A model generated the notes under the pieces. It saw only the letters and a list, made by a program, of their open reading frames with translations. It was not told the origin of the DNA and searched no databases. 64,000 nt of DNA from NCBI RefSeq assembly GCF_030532965.1, contig NZ_JAUNKC010000001.1, forward strand, positions 1 through 64,000, given 5' to 3'. A program made the translations under genes and the position numbers. The DNA is from Corynebacterium sp. (GTDB taxonomy: Bacteria; Actinomycetota; Actinomycetes; Mycobacteriales; Mycobacteriaceae). Positions 35,717 through 43,989 of the stretch are shown here, piece after piece (within the stretch, counting starts at the first letter, position 1; each line of letters starts with the position of its first letter).

Positions 35717-37155
35717 TGGCTGCCCCGGGGGTTAAGGTGGAGAAGGTTATCAGCCATGGCGGAGCAGAATAGTTCGTCGTGGCTGATGGAGACAACGGTG
35801 GTTCCGGTTTCGGTCAATTGCCGTAGTAGCTGGACTAGTTCGATGAAGGTGGTGCGGTCTTGGCCGAAGGTGGGTTCGTCGAGGAAAACGATGCTTGGTG
35901 CCAACACCAGGGTGGTGGCGACGGATAGGCGTCGTTTCTGTCCGCCGGAAAGCGTGAATGGGTTGGCTGCGCTTAAGTGATTAAGGCGTAGTCGGCTTAG
36001 AATTTCGTTCGCTTTTTCTTCGGCTTCTGATTTATCCGCGCCGAGCACTGCGGCGGAGGTGGTGAGTTCCTCTAGGACGGTTCGGGCCACGAATTGGTGT
36101 TCGGGGTCTTGGAATACGTATCCCATGCGGGTGGCGAGTTCCCGCGAGCTCCACCGAATCGGCTGGGGCTCAAGCGGCGCCGCGATGCTGGGCGCTACGG
36201 CGATGTCGCCGGAATGCACTGGCAGTAGGCCGCACATGCTGAGCAGAAGTGTTGTTTTTCCTGCGCCGTTGGGCCCGGTTATCACTGTGGATACCCCGCG
36301 CGGGATGGTGGCGGTGATTGGGGAATCGGAGTTGAGCGGGGTTTTCCACCCGGTCACGACGTCGGTGAGGGTGAGTGCTGTTTCGCTTGTCGACGCCCCC
36401 ACGATCGCAGGCGGCACGGCAGTGCGGGGGAACTCCGGGTCGAAACCGGGCACCCAGATACCCGCTTCGGCCAGTTCTTTCCCGTGATTGGTGACCACGG
36501 TGTTAAGGGGGGCGTCGAAAAGCACGCTGGAACCGGTATCGGTGTCGGCCAACACCACGCACCGCTGCACCACTGACTGCCAGGTTGCTACTCGGTGTTC
36601 GACGACGATGATGGTGGCATTGGTGTGCCGGGCAACGTGGTCGACAGCCGCTACCACTTCCGCCACCCCGACCGGGTCAAGGTTGGCGGTGGGTTCGTCC
36701 AAGACGATGATGTCCGCCCCCATGGCAAGCACCCCGGCAAGTGCCAGGCGTTGTTTCTGCCCGCCGGAGAGTTCCGCGGTGGGGTGGTCTAACGGCAGAT
36801 CCAACCCCACCAATGCGAGGCTTTCAGAAACCCGGCGCCAGATTTCATCGCGCGCAATATTGAGGTTTTCGCAACCAAACGCCACGTCATCCCCCACTCG
36901 GGAGGCAATGACCTGCGAATCCGGGTCTTGGAGCACCATGCCCACGGTGCCGGTTACTTCCAGGTGCCCTGAGCTGTCGCCGTCTTCGGCACCGAGCACC
37001 CCTGCGATTGCCGCAAGCAGGGTTGATTTGCCGGAACCCGAGGTGCCCAGCATGAGGATTTTCTCCCCCGGTGCGACGTCAAGGTTCACATTGCTCAGCG
37101 CCGGTTTGCGGCGGGAAGCGTGCCGGTAGCCGAAATCGCGTGCGGAAATCTGCAT
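35713..37155 (-). CDS. ykoD: Fused ECF transporter ATPase (YkoD)
   Basis: 480 residues with two ABC ATPase domains in one chain. Walker A GTSGSGKST (about residue 35) and GPNGAGKTT (about 295), signatures LSGGQKQRLALA and LSGGQKRRLSVA, Walker B IIVLDEPTANLDP and IVFLDEPTFGQD. This fused arrangement is characteristic of YkoD in thiamine-precursor transporters, where it replaces a pair of separate EcfA proteins. It sits between ykoE (27 bases upstream) and ykoC (overlapping). Confidence 0.92.
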   Translation of the reverse strand: MQISARDFGYRHASRRKPALSNVNLDVAPGEKILMLGTSGSGKSTLLAAIAGVLGAEDGDSSGHLEVTGTVGMVLQDPDSQVIASRVGDDVAFGCENLNIARDEIWRRVSESLALVGLDLPLDHPTAELSGGQKQRLALAGVLAMGADIIVLDEPTANLDPVGVAEVVAAVDHVARHTNATIIVVEHRVATWQSVVQRCVVLADTDTGSSVLFDAPLNTVVTNHGKELAEAGIWVPGFDPEFPRTAVPPAIVGASTSETALTLTDVVTGWKTPLNSDSPITATIPRGVSTVITGPNGAGKTTLLLSMCGLLPVHSGDIAVAPSIAAPLEPQPIRWSSRELATRMGYVFQDPEHQFVARTVLEELTTSAAVLGADKSEAEEKANEILSRLRLNHLSAANPFTLSGGQKRRLSVATTLVLAPSIVFLDEPTFGQDRTTFIELVQLLRQLTETGTTVVSISHDELFCSAMADNLLHLNPRGSQ

Positions 37156-37182
37156 TGATATTCGCCAGGTTGTTGGGTCGGG

Positions 37183-37800
37183 TTATACCAAATCCCGGGA
37201 CTGCCGCCCCACCGCAAACCGGTCTAACGCACCGGTCGCAGCTAGGGCTTGTACCAGGAAGTACCCTAAGACACCGGCCAAGATGGCGCCGGAGACTGCG
37301 AGCGAGGCAAGGTAGGTGAGGTTAAACAGCAACGACTTGGCGATATTCGCGCTTAACACCAATTCCAGCAGAAACGCCCCAAGTCCCGCGCCGATGCCGG
37401 CAAGTGCCGCAATCTGGATGCCGAATCGGCGGTACAAAAAGAGCGCGAAGATCAGTTCGGCGCCTAAGCCTTGGGCCAGTCCCGAATACAACGTGGAAAT
37501 GCCCCACTGGTTGCCGATGGTGGCGGACACGGTCGCCGCGATCACTTCGACATACAGCGCGGCACCTGGCTTGCGGATAACCAAGCCGCCGACCACGCCG
37601 CCGAGCAGCCAAATCCCCACCGCGATGCCACCCAGGCCGGGGGTAAGGGCGTTGGCGGCTTCGTACCAGGCACCGCCGATGGAGTTCCATACCCAGAAAA
37701 TCAATCCGATGGCGACACCCAAGACGGAGGCGATGATGATGTCGATCACGCGCCACGAATAGTTGCCTTTAGAAGAAGTTGCGGAAGTAGTAGAAGTCAT
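37183..37800 (-). CDS. ykoE: ECF substrate-binding subunit YkoE
   Basis: 205 residues, six membrane helices, YkoE family S-component. It binds the thiamine precursor hydroxymethylpyrimidine (known role of YkoEDC) and is energised by YkoD-YkoC. The start is ATG 37800 after GGGAGAAAAAC; a longer frame runs into the riboswitch and is not real. The C-terminal GALDRFAVGRQSRDLV is cytoplasmic. It is first in the ykoEDC-kinase operon. Confidence 0.9.
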   Translation of the reverse strand: MTSTTSATSSKGNYSWRVIDIIIASVLGVAIGLIFWVWNSIGGAWYEAANALTPGLGGIAVGIWLLGGVVGGLVIRKPGAALYVEVIAATVSATIGNQWGISTLYSGLAQGLGAELIFALFLYRRFGIQIAALAGIGAGLGAFLLELVLSANIAKSLLFNLTYLASLAVSGAILAGVLGYFLVQALAATGALDRFAVGRQSRDLV

Positions 37801-37805
37801 GTTTT

Positions 37806-37902
37806 TCTCCCTAGCGCCGGTATTAGCCGGATCAGGTTCTGACGATTCAACGCGCCGCAATCTGTGGTTTTCGTTATGGCGTTGTCTCAGCTCACCGATG
37901 GT
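37806..37902 (-). promoter_or_regulatory. TPP riboswitch (THI element) of ykoEDC
   Basis: On the minus strand the leader has CTGAGA at 37890-37885 after GGTGAG, and the conserved ACCTGATCCGGCTAATACCG then GCGCTAGGGAG block at about 37838-37806. These are the two pyrophosphate/pyrimidine-sensing boxes of the thiamine pyrophosphate aptamer. GGGAG also acts as the ribosome binding site of ykoE, so binding of TPP probably hides it and blocks translation. Confidence 0.95.
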
Positions 37903-38024
37903 TAAAGGATAGAAGATGCGGGTGAGCACTCGTGCATGGTTGATATTGTGGTTTTATTGCACGGGGATCCTCAAGATAACTTTCACGACCCTATGCGGTT
38001 GTTAGGTTACAAGTAGCTGATGGT

Positions 38025-38912
38025 TTATCCAATTCGGGTGCTTAGAATGTCCAAGACCAATCGGTGCGCGGGCAGTTCCATATCGACCCGGCGCGCCATC
38101 CGAATCACTGCCCCAATCTGGGCGTCTAATTCGTTGGCCTTACCCGCCATGATGTCGCGCTGCATGGAGCTGGTTGCCTCTGGGGATTGGGCGTCGGCAA
38201 AGGCGAGGGTGTCGGCCACGATCGTGTCTGGTAGTTCGACGCCGCGGGCTTCGGCGGTGCGTGCGACTTCTTCCATGAGGTGCCGCAGGCTGTCGCGGTA
38301 GCGGGTGCGCAGGATGCCCAGTGGTTTGGCAAACACCGCGCCGAGTGCGCCGAAGGGCGACACGAACATAGCTTTGGCCCACACGTCCGCCATGATGTCC
38401 GGGGCGATGGTTGCGGTTATGGGGGTTGCGTTAAAAGCTGCGACGATCCGTTCAACCACGGGCACGGTTGCGGGGTGGATGCTGCCGATGGTCAGGGATT
38501 GGATATTGCCGTCGTGTTCGGTCACTCCCGGTGCTACGTTGTGTAAGAAGGCGCGCACCACCCCGGGAATAACCCGGTCGGCGCCGTATTTTTCCACTGC
38601 CAATGTGGGTAATTCGACGGAGTTTTGGGTGGTCAGCAGCACGGCGCCGGTTGGTAGCTGCGGCGGCAGGTCAACCGATCCGATGGTTTTGGTGGCAAAG
38701 ATGACGACGTCCGCGTCGACGTCACTGAGCTTTTCGACGACCGGCACGCTCACGTGCGTGATCCCCTGCGGACCGCGCAGCTCGACCGGATGTGTGTCCA
38801 GGCGGTGTTTAGTCTCGCCTCGGGCGACGAATGTCACGTCCGCTCCGCTGGCTTTGAGCCATCCGCCATACCATGTGCCCACTGCACCTGCCCCAAATAC
38901 AACGACCTTCAT
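38025..38912 (-). CDS. Ketopantoate reductase-like oxidoreductase (PanE/ApbA family)
   Basis: 295 residues. The N-terminal NAD(P)-binding motif GAGAVGTWYG (residues 7-16), the mid-segment VIFATKT, the Lys/Asn pair region (TTQNSVE) and the C-terminal helical domain with KANELDAQIGAVIRMA match PanE/ApbA. PanE reduces 2-dehydropantoate to pantoate in coenzyme A synthesis, but many actinobacterial paralogues have other substrates. Start ATG 38912 follows GGGGAAC. It stands alone, divergent from the DUF808 gene. Confidence 0.82.
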   Translation of the reverse strand: MKVVVFGAGAVGTWYGGWLKASGADVTFVARGETKHRLDTHPVELRGPQGITHVSVPVVEKLSDVDADVVIFATKTIGSVDLPPQLPTGAVLLTTQNSVELPTLAVEKYGADRVIPGVVRAFLHNVAPGVTEHDGNIQSLTIGSIHPATVPVVERIVAAFNATPITATIAPDIMADVWAKAMFVSPFGALGAVFAKPLGILRTRYRDSLRHLMEEVARTAEARGVELPDTIVADTLAFADAQSPEATSSMQRDIMAGKANELDAQIGAVIRMARRVDMELPAHRLVLDILSTRIG

Positions 38913-39003
38913 GTTCCCCATTAAAACAAAAATTTCCCGCTTAGCTTGAGCCCTTGGCTAAGATAAAACAACGAAACAATCCAACATGATGGTGAGGTAC
39001 ATA

Positions 39004-39927
39004 ATGGCCGGTGGATTAGCAGCGTTGCTTGACGACATCGCACTCATTGCCAAAACCGCTTCTGCCAGCGTCGACGATGTCGCTGCCGCAGCTGCAAAGA
39101 CGTCGGCCAAGGCAGCCGGTGTTGTAATTGACGATGCTGCCGTTACCCCCCGGTTTGTTGAAGGGGTCAGCCCGGCGCGGGAATTGCCTATTATCTGGCG
39201 GATTGCCAAGGGCTCGCTGTTTAATAAATTGGTCATTATCCTACCGGTGGCCTTGCTTCTTAATGCGATCGCACCGTGGGCGCTGACCCCGATCCTCATG
39301 ATCGGTGGTGCTTACTTGAGTTTCGAGGGTGCGGAGAAGGTCTGGGAATTGGTTTCCGGGCACCACCACGAAGCGGAGGAAGATGCCGCCGCCAAGGACG
39401 AAAATACCCTGGTGCGCGGCGCAATCACCACCGATTTGATCTTATCCGCTGAGATTATGGTGATCTCTCTTAATGAGGTTGCCGACCAAACCATTTGGAT
39501 GGAAGCTGCCGTTTTGATCGCGGTGGCACTCGGCGTGACCCTCTTGGTCTATGGTGCCGTTGGCCTGTTGGTGAAGATGGACGACGCGGGGCTCAAACTG
39601 GCGGCAACGGGTTCTGCCGCGTCGCAAAAGTTCGGTCGAGGTCTGGTCACCGCGATGCCGAAGGTATTAAGCATTATCTCGTTCATCGGTATGTTCGCCA
39701 TGCTGTGGGTCGGTGGCCATATCTTGCTGGTGGGCACCAATGAGCTTGGCTTCGAACCGCTTTACCATTTCGTTCATTCCATTTCGCACTCCGCTGAGCA
39801 CCTCGGTGGTTTTGTGGTGTGGCTGATTGACACGTTCTTCTCGTTGATCTTCGGCCTGATCGTCGGCGGGATCATCGTGGCGATCATGCACCTTATCCCA
39901 CGGAAAAAGAAAGCCGCGGCGCACTAA
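39004..39927 (+). CDS. DUF808 family membrane protein
   Basis: 307 residues. The N-terminus MAGGLAALLDDIALIAK and the segment with FNKLVIILPVALLLNAIAP are signatures of DUF808 (YedI-like) inner-membrane proteins. Five to six helices are predicted, with a His-rich loop (SGHHHEAEEDA) near residue 115 and a basic end (PRKKKAAAH). The function is unknown; the family is widespread. Start ATG 39004 has GTGAGG six bases upstream. A clear terminator follows. Confidence 0.88.
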   Translation: MAGGLAALLDDIALIAKTASASVDDVAAAAAKTSAKAAGVVIDDAAVTPRFVEGVSPARELPIIWRIAKGSLFNKLVIILPVALLLNAIAPWALTPILMIGGAYLSFEGAEKVWELVSGHHHEAEEDAAAKDENTLVRGAITTDLILSAEIMVISLNEVADQTIWMEAAVLIAVALGVTLLVYGAVGLLVKMDDAGLKLAATGSAASQKFGRGLVTAMPKVLSIISFIGMFAMLWVGGHILLVGTNELGFEPLYHFVHSISHSAEHLGGFVVWLIDTFFSLIFGLIVGGIIVAIMHLIPRKKKAAAH

Positions 39928-39944
39928 CCCAAACCGCATCAACG

Positions 39945-39972
39945 ATAGCCCCACCCGTGGGGCTATATTTTT
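39945..39972 (+). terminator. Rho-independent terminator after the DUF808 gene
   Basis: ATAGCCCC (39945-39952) pairs with GGGGCTAT (39959-39966) over a six-base loop and is followed within a few bases by a run of T (39968-39972). Confidence 0.88.
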
Positions 39973-40001
39973 TACCCAGACCCACATATAAGAAAGTTTG
40001 C

Positions 40002-40074
40002 ATGACGACATGTAGGCAGTAGCAAACGTGACCAAATTGGGAGATTTACATTCACAAACGCTAGATGTCGTCAT
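40002..40074. repeat. Inverted repeat upstream of the cobalamin riboswitch
   Basis: ATGACGACAT at 40002-40011 is the exact inverse of 40065-40074, and the match extends by CTA/TAG after one mismatch. The 53 bases between carry no gene. It could form a long hairpin or be an operator with distant half-sites. It is not explained by the genes nearby. Confidence 0.4.
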
Positions 40075-40249
40075 TAGTCCTTACCCACAAAATACCTTCG
40101 GGCAATAACTACATTTCTTAGATGCCTCTGCATTGCCACCGCACCAGTCTCACAGTCAGGGATTTCTCCCCCACCCGCGACCGGCCACCACGGGAACACC
40201 AATTATTTGAATCGAATGTGTATCACTCTCCGAAGCCACTAGACTTTGA

Positions 40250-40420
40250 TGTGTGTCTTAGTGAACGGGAATGCCGATGAAAATTCGGCAGCGGACCTCG
40301 CCACTGTAAGCACCAGATTTGTAAGAAATTGCAGAAGTTTGCTGCGCCACTGGGTTGTTATTGCCTGGGAAGGCTAGTAAAACGCAATCGGTGCGAAGCC
40401 AGGAGACCGGCTAGGACACG
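40250..40420 (+). promoter_or_regulatory. Adenosylcobalamin riboswitch of cbiMNQO
   Basis: The leader shows GGGAATGCCG and GCAGCGGACCTCGCCACTGT (the aptamer core), a CACTGGG...TGGGAAGGC arm, and the highly conserved B12 box GAAGCCAGGAGACC (40394-40407). It precedes cbiM by about 60 bases. High cobalamin should shut down the cobalt importer genes. Confidence 0.95.
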
Positions 40421-40476
40421 GCTGACTGACAATGTGCTTGCGAGGACTCAAGCACCGACGTTGAAAGAAGTGCATA

Positions 40477-41172
40477 ATGCATATTGCTGAGGGGTTCCTC
40501 CCCGTATCCCAGGCTGTCGCCTGGACTGCCGCCGCCGCGCCGTTTGTTATTCATGGTGCGATGAAGGTGAATAAACAGATCAAAGAACAACCAGAAACCG
40601 GGATGCTGCTGGGGGCAGCAGGCGCTTTCACCTTCGTGTTATCGGCGCTGAAAATCCCGTCCGTTACTGGTTCGTCGTCTCACCCGACCGGAACCGGCTT
40701 AGGTGCGGTCCTATTCAAACCACCGATCATGGCTTTCGTCGGAACCATCGTCTTACTGTTCCAGGCCTTGTTATTGGCGCACGGCGGCATAACCACACTG
40801 GGCGCCAATGCGTTTTCGATGGCGATCGTCGGCCCGTGGGTCGGATACGGTGCATGGAAGCTGGTTCGCAGCGTTGGCGGTTCCTTTGAAGTGGGGATTT
40901 TCTGTGCCGCGTTGTTCGCCGATTTCTCCACCTATGTGGTGACCGCCATCCAATTGTCGATAGCCCATCACGCCAATGGTTTTACTAACGCGCTGACCAC
41001 TTTCTTAGCGTTATACGCCCCAACCCAGGTTCCGTTGGCAATCGTTGAGGCTATCGTCACCGTCCTTATCGCCCGGACACTGCGCCGTATCGCAACGTCC
41101 GACCTGATAACGCTTGGTGTGCTAAGCCGCACTGAAGAAACCCCATCCGAGCCGCAATCGGTATCGGCTTAG
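40477..41172 (+). CDS. cbiM: Cobalt ECF transporter subunit CbiM
   Basis: 231 residues. The invariant N-terminus MHIAEGFLP (the His2 metal ligand after removal of Met), followed by about six membrane helices and [19 protein letters not shown], which carries the second conserved His loop. CbiM binds cobalt ions and works with CbiN, CbiQ and CbiO for import. It lies directly after the B12 riboswitch and leads the operon. Confidence 0.95.
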   Translation: MHIAEGFLPVSQAVAWTAAAAPFVIHGAMKVNKQIKEQPETGMLLGAAGAFTFVLSALKIPSVTGSSSHPTGTGLGAVLFKPPIMAFVGTIVLLFQALLLAHGGITTLGANAFSMAIVGPWVGYGAWKLVRSVGGSFEVGIFCAALFADFSTYVVTAIQLSIAHHANGFTNALTTFLALYAPTQVPLAIVEAIVTVLIARTLRRIATSDLITLGVLSRTEETPSEPQSVSA

Positions 41173-41198
41173 CCACTCGACGATAAGGAGTAAGACCT

Positions 41199-41534
41199 AT
41201 GAAACAATCACGGCTAGTCACCATCGGCCTTATCGCGGTGGCTATTATCATCGCAGCTTTCCCCATGTTCTTTAACCTCGGTGATCCGAATTCGGAGGAA
41301 CCATTCGCAGGCACAGACGCGTCTGCGGAATCCATTGTCGCCGAAGAAAACCCCGCATACGAACCGTGGTACGAGCCGCTCGTCGGGGAGCTGCCCGGCG
41401 AAGTGGAATCCGGACTATTCGCGCTGCAAGCGGGGCTAGGAGCCGGTGTTCTAGGGTACGTTCTTGGTGTGTACCGGGGCCGGATGCACCCGCGTCGCCG
41501 CGAAGAAGCGACCACCGCCGACGATTCGCAGTAG
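41199..41534 (+). CDS. cbiN: Cobalt transporter small subunit CbiN
   Basis: 111 residues. An N-terminal membrane helix, an outer loop with GTDASAESIVAEENPAYEPW (the family motif ENPxYxPW), and a second helix (LQAGLGAGVLGYVLGVY). CbiN loads cobalt into CbiM. The end is lengthened by a basic/acidic tail. GATAAGGAG precedes the ATG, and cbiQ begins directly after the stop codon. Confidence 0.92.
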   Translation: MKQSRLVTIGLIAVAIIIAAFPMFFNLGDPNSEEPFAGTDASAESIVAEENPAYEPWYEPLVGELPGEVESGLFALQAGLGAGVLGYVLGVYRGRMHPRRREEATTADDSQ

Positions 41535-42263
41535 ATGAATCCGCTGGAACTGGCTGCCGCGCGCAGTCACTGGGCGCACCACAACGTCGGTGAAAAGGCC
41601 TTGCTATTCATCGGTAGTGCGATCCTCGCGGTTGCGCTGCCGCCCATCCCCGGATTGCCGCTTATTGCGGCACTTATCGCCGGGGCGGTCATTCGGGCTC
41701 AGATCCCACTGAAGCTCTATTTCGGGGTGTGCGCCGCGCCCATGAGCTTTGTCATCATTGGTGTCATTCCGCTTCTGCTGAGTATCACGACGCATGGCAT
41801 TGAGCTGCATCTTTCCCAATGGGAACAAGCACTAACAGTGGCATCGCGCTCTTGTGTAGCCACCGCAGCGGTCATGGCTTTCGCCCTTACCACCCCGATG
41901 GCTGAGATCATCGCGTGGAGTCTTCATATCGGCATGCCAACCACCCTGGTGTATGTGGTTACCGCCATGTATCGCATGGTCAATACCCTCATTGGTAGCG
42001 CACGCACCATGTGGGAGGCGCAGGCGATGCGGCTTGGCCACTCCTCAGTAAAACGGTGGATCGGTTCGGTTGCGGGACAAGCGGCGGGGTTATTCGTCAT
42101 CGCCCTTGATCGCGCCCGCAGATTAAGCGAAGGACTCGAACTGCGGGCGGATCGCACGGCGTTGCTGGTCGCCCACCCGCGTCGACAAGCAAACACCGCC
42201 CGCCTCGGCTGCTACGGCTCGGTCTTAGCCGCAATAACTGCGCTTAGTTTCATTAGTTTCTAA
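41535..42263 (+). CDS. cbiQ: Cobalt ECF transporter transmembrane subunit CbiQ
   Basis: 242 residues, EcfT family. Five helices; coupling motifs SARTMWEAQAMRLGHSS and ARRLSEGLELRADR in the cytoplasmic loop contact CbiO. The ATG follows the cbiN stop with no spacer, so the genes are translated in series. It is the metal-specific EcfT and separate from the YkoC EcfT at 34.9 kb. Confidence 0.88.
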   Translation: MNPLELAAARSHWAHHNVGEKALLFIGSAILAVALPPIPGLPLIAALIAGAVIRAQIPLKLYFGVCAAPMSFVIIGVIPLLLSITTHGIELHLSQWEQALTVASRSCVATAAVMAFALTTPMAEIIAWSLHIGMPTTLVYVVTAMYRMVNTLIGSARTMWEAQAMRLGHSSVKRWIGSVAGQAAGLFVIALDRARRLSEGLELRADRTALLVAHPRRQANTARLGCYGSVLAAITALSFISF

Positions 42264-42285
42264 ACCCCTATCACAAGCATTCCCC

Positions 42286-43089
42286 ATGGATAAGCACACC
42301 CCAGCACCCATCGTTTCGGTAGATACAATCGCGTTTCATCGCGACGGGATTCCCGTCTTAATCGATGCGTCCCTCGACATTCATCCAGGTCAACGCATCG
42401 CCGTTTTGGGCCGAAACGGTGCCGGAAAATCCACACTGTTTCGGCAAATTGCGGGGGCATGGAAACCATCGTCGGGCACAATCACCCTTGACGGCAAGCC
42501 GTATTCCTATTCGAGGAAAGGCCGCGACACGATCCGAAACACCGTCCAAATGGTGCTACAGGAACCCGACGACCAAATTTTCGCCACCACTGTCGCCGCC
42601 GACGTGTCCTTCGGGCCGATCAACCAGGGATTGTCGGACACGGAAGTCGCACACCGGGTCGCCACCGCACTTGAGCAGTGCGAAATCAGCCACTTGGCGG
42701 ATCGGGTTCCGCACCAATTGTCGTTCGGCCAACGAAAACGCGTCGCTCTCGCCGGGGCGTTGGCGATGCAACCACGGGTTTTGCTTCTCGACGAACCCAC
42801 GGCAGGCCTGGACCCATGTGGTGCTGCGCGGGTCACCGAAATACTCTCGGATCTTTCCGCAGCTGGAACCGCGATTGTTTTCGCCACCCACGACGTCAAT
42901 TTCGCCTACGAAACCGCCGATACCGTGGCAGTGCTTATCGACGGCCACCTGACCGTCGGCGCGCCTGAAGCTTTGCTTGCCGACGAAGAACTCCTCAACA
43001 AAGCAGCACTGTGTCTACCGTGGGCGCCAGTGGTATCCGCCATACTTGGCCGCACCATCTACAGCATCGCCGATCTGAAGGAACAGTAA
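42286..43089 (+). CDS. cbiO: Cobalt transporter ATPase CbiO
   Basis: 267 residues. Walker A GRNGAGKST (about residue 43), Q-loop VLQEPDDQIF, a signature that reads LSFGQRKRVALAGAL (LSFGQ in place of LSGGQ, common in CbiO), Walker B VLLLDEPTAGLDP and the switch His FATHDVN. It powers the CbiMNQ importer. The start ATG 42286 is 22 bases after cbiQ. The operon ends here, convergent with the HIT gene four bases later. Confidence 0.92.
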   Translation: MDKHTPAPIVSVDTIAFHRDGIPVLIDASLDIHPGQRIAVLGRNGAGKSTLFRQIAGAWKPSSGTITLDGKPYSYSRKGRDTIRNTVQMVLQEPDDQIFATTVAADVSFGPINQGLSDTEVAHRVATALEQCEISHLADRVPHQLSFGQRKRVALAGALAMQPRVLLLDEPTAGLDPCGAARVTEILSDLSAAGTAIVFATHDVNFAYETADTVAVLIDGHLTVGAPEALLADEELLNKAALCLPWAPVVSAILGRTIYSIADLKEQ

Positions 43090-43093
43090 GCCC

Positions 43094-43561
43094 TTAGCCA
43101 CGCAGCCGTTCGATCTCGGCGCGCAATTCGGCTCGCAATTCATCATGTGCTGGGCCAACTGCGTTATTCGGGTCGGTCCATTCGGATGAGGGGTGCATCC
43201 ACACGGGTTTCGCGGTCAGCTCGCCTTCCCAATTAAAGCGCGGGAAGATATGAGCGTGGAGGAATGGGTCGAGGTTGCCGAGGATTTCGATATTGACGCG
43301 TCGAAAAGCGTCGTCGCGGCGCTTGCACACGTTTTCAATGGCGGAAACCGCAAGGTCAAGATCGGCGAGGAACTGCATCCGCTCCGGCTTCGGCAAATCC
43401 GACAGCGTGTTCACGCCCTTCTGCTTGGTCAATACCACGCAATATCCCGGCAAAAACTGGGTATCGCCGATGGCAACAAACGCTTGGTCTAATTCCGCAA
43501 TCACCATCGGGTTCTCCCCCGCAATTGCCGAACCTATCCGATCATTTCGCCAATCTGACAT
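43094..43561 (-). CDS. HIT family hydrolase/transferase
   Basis: 155 residues, histidine-triad fold. The triad motif is in PFLHAHIFPRF (HAHxF, third His replaced by a Phe/Pro context), and the N-terminal part has an FVAIGDTQFLPGYCVVLTK strand. HIT proteins hydrolyse nucleoside phosphoramidates or dinucleotides. The reduced HxH motif suggests a variant enzyme. GGGATTTTAC precedes the start. It converges on cbiO. Confidence 0.8.
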   Translation of the reverse strand: MSDWRNDRIGSAIAGENPMVIAELDQAFVAIGDTQFLPGYCVVLTKQKGVNTLSDLPKPERMQFLADLDLAVSAIENVCKRRDDAFRRVNIEILGNLDPFLHAHIFPRFNWEGELTAKPVWMHPSSEWTDPNNAVGPAHDELRAELRAEIERLRG

Positions 43562-43583
43562 GTAAAATCCCTTTCTGGTGGGC

Positions 43584-43961
43584 TTAGCATCGTCTAACAG
43601 GTGTAAAAACGTACACCTTTTTAGAGCCTAACCGAATACTGTACTCCCCTGCACCACGAATAAAGCCGCCGTCATGAATGGACCCGCCTTGGACGTTGAT
43701 CCCAACGACACCAGTGTGACTGTTACTTAAAATCAAAATTAACAACTTCTCTCCAGTAATACCGAAATCTACAGTACGGAATTTTCTAACCCAAACCCTG
43801 TAACAGCCACCTGGTAAGACGTCAAAACGGCCAACGGGGCCAATTTAACCTGGTTGCCACTCGCAAGCTTCCCAGTTAGCGACGCCATTTTCATCGATTA
43901 TTTTTCGCTTGGATGAGATGTGGGAGACAGTTCTTATACACTTTGTGATAGAGATATTTCC
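43584..43961 (-). pseudogene. Decayed gene with an in-frame stop
   Basis: One minus-strand frame holds coding-like text on both sides of a TAA at 43845-43847. Upstream: HISSKRKIIDENG then VANWEACEWQPG. Downstream: IGPVGRFDVLPGGCYRVWVR, then GEKLLILILSNSHTGVVGIN, ending at the stop 43584-43586. No start codon is found, as the frame begins after a TAA at 43962-43964. The residues suggest a beta-rich small protein. It overlaps the upstream region of the SWIM gene, as if its front had been removed. No family recognised. Confidence 0.5.
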
Positions 43962-43989
43962 TTACCCATCCACAACATAAAGGTAACTT

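Noticed and set aside
43836..43905. A frameshift at CCCC as the cause of the broken ORF at 43.6-43.9 kb
   Set aside because: A more protein-like upstream half exists in the same frame, interrupted only by one TAA, so a nonsense change explains it better than a homopolymer slip.
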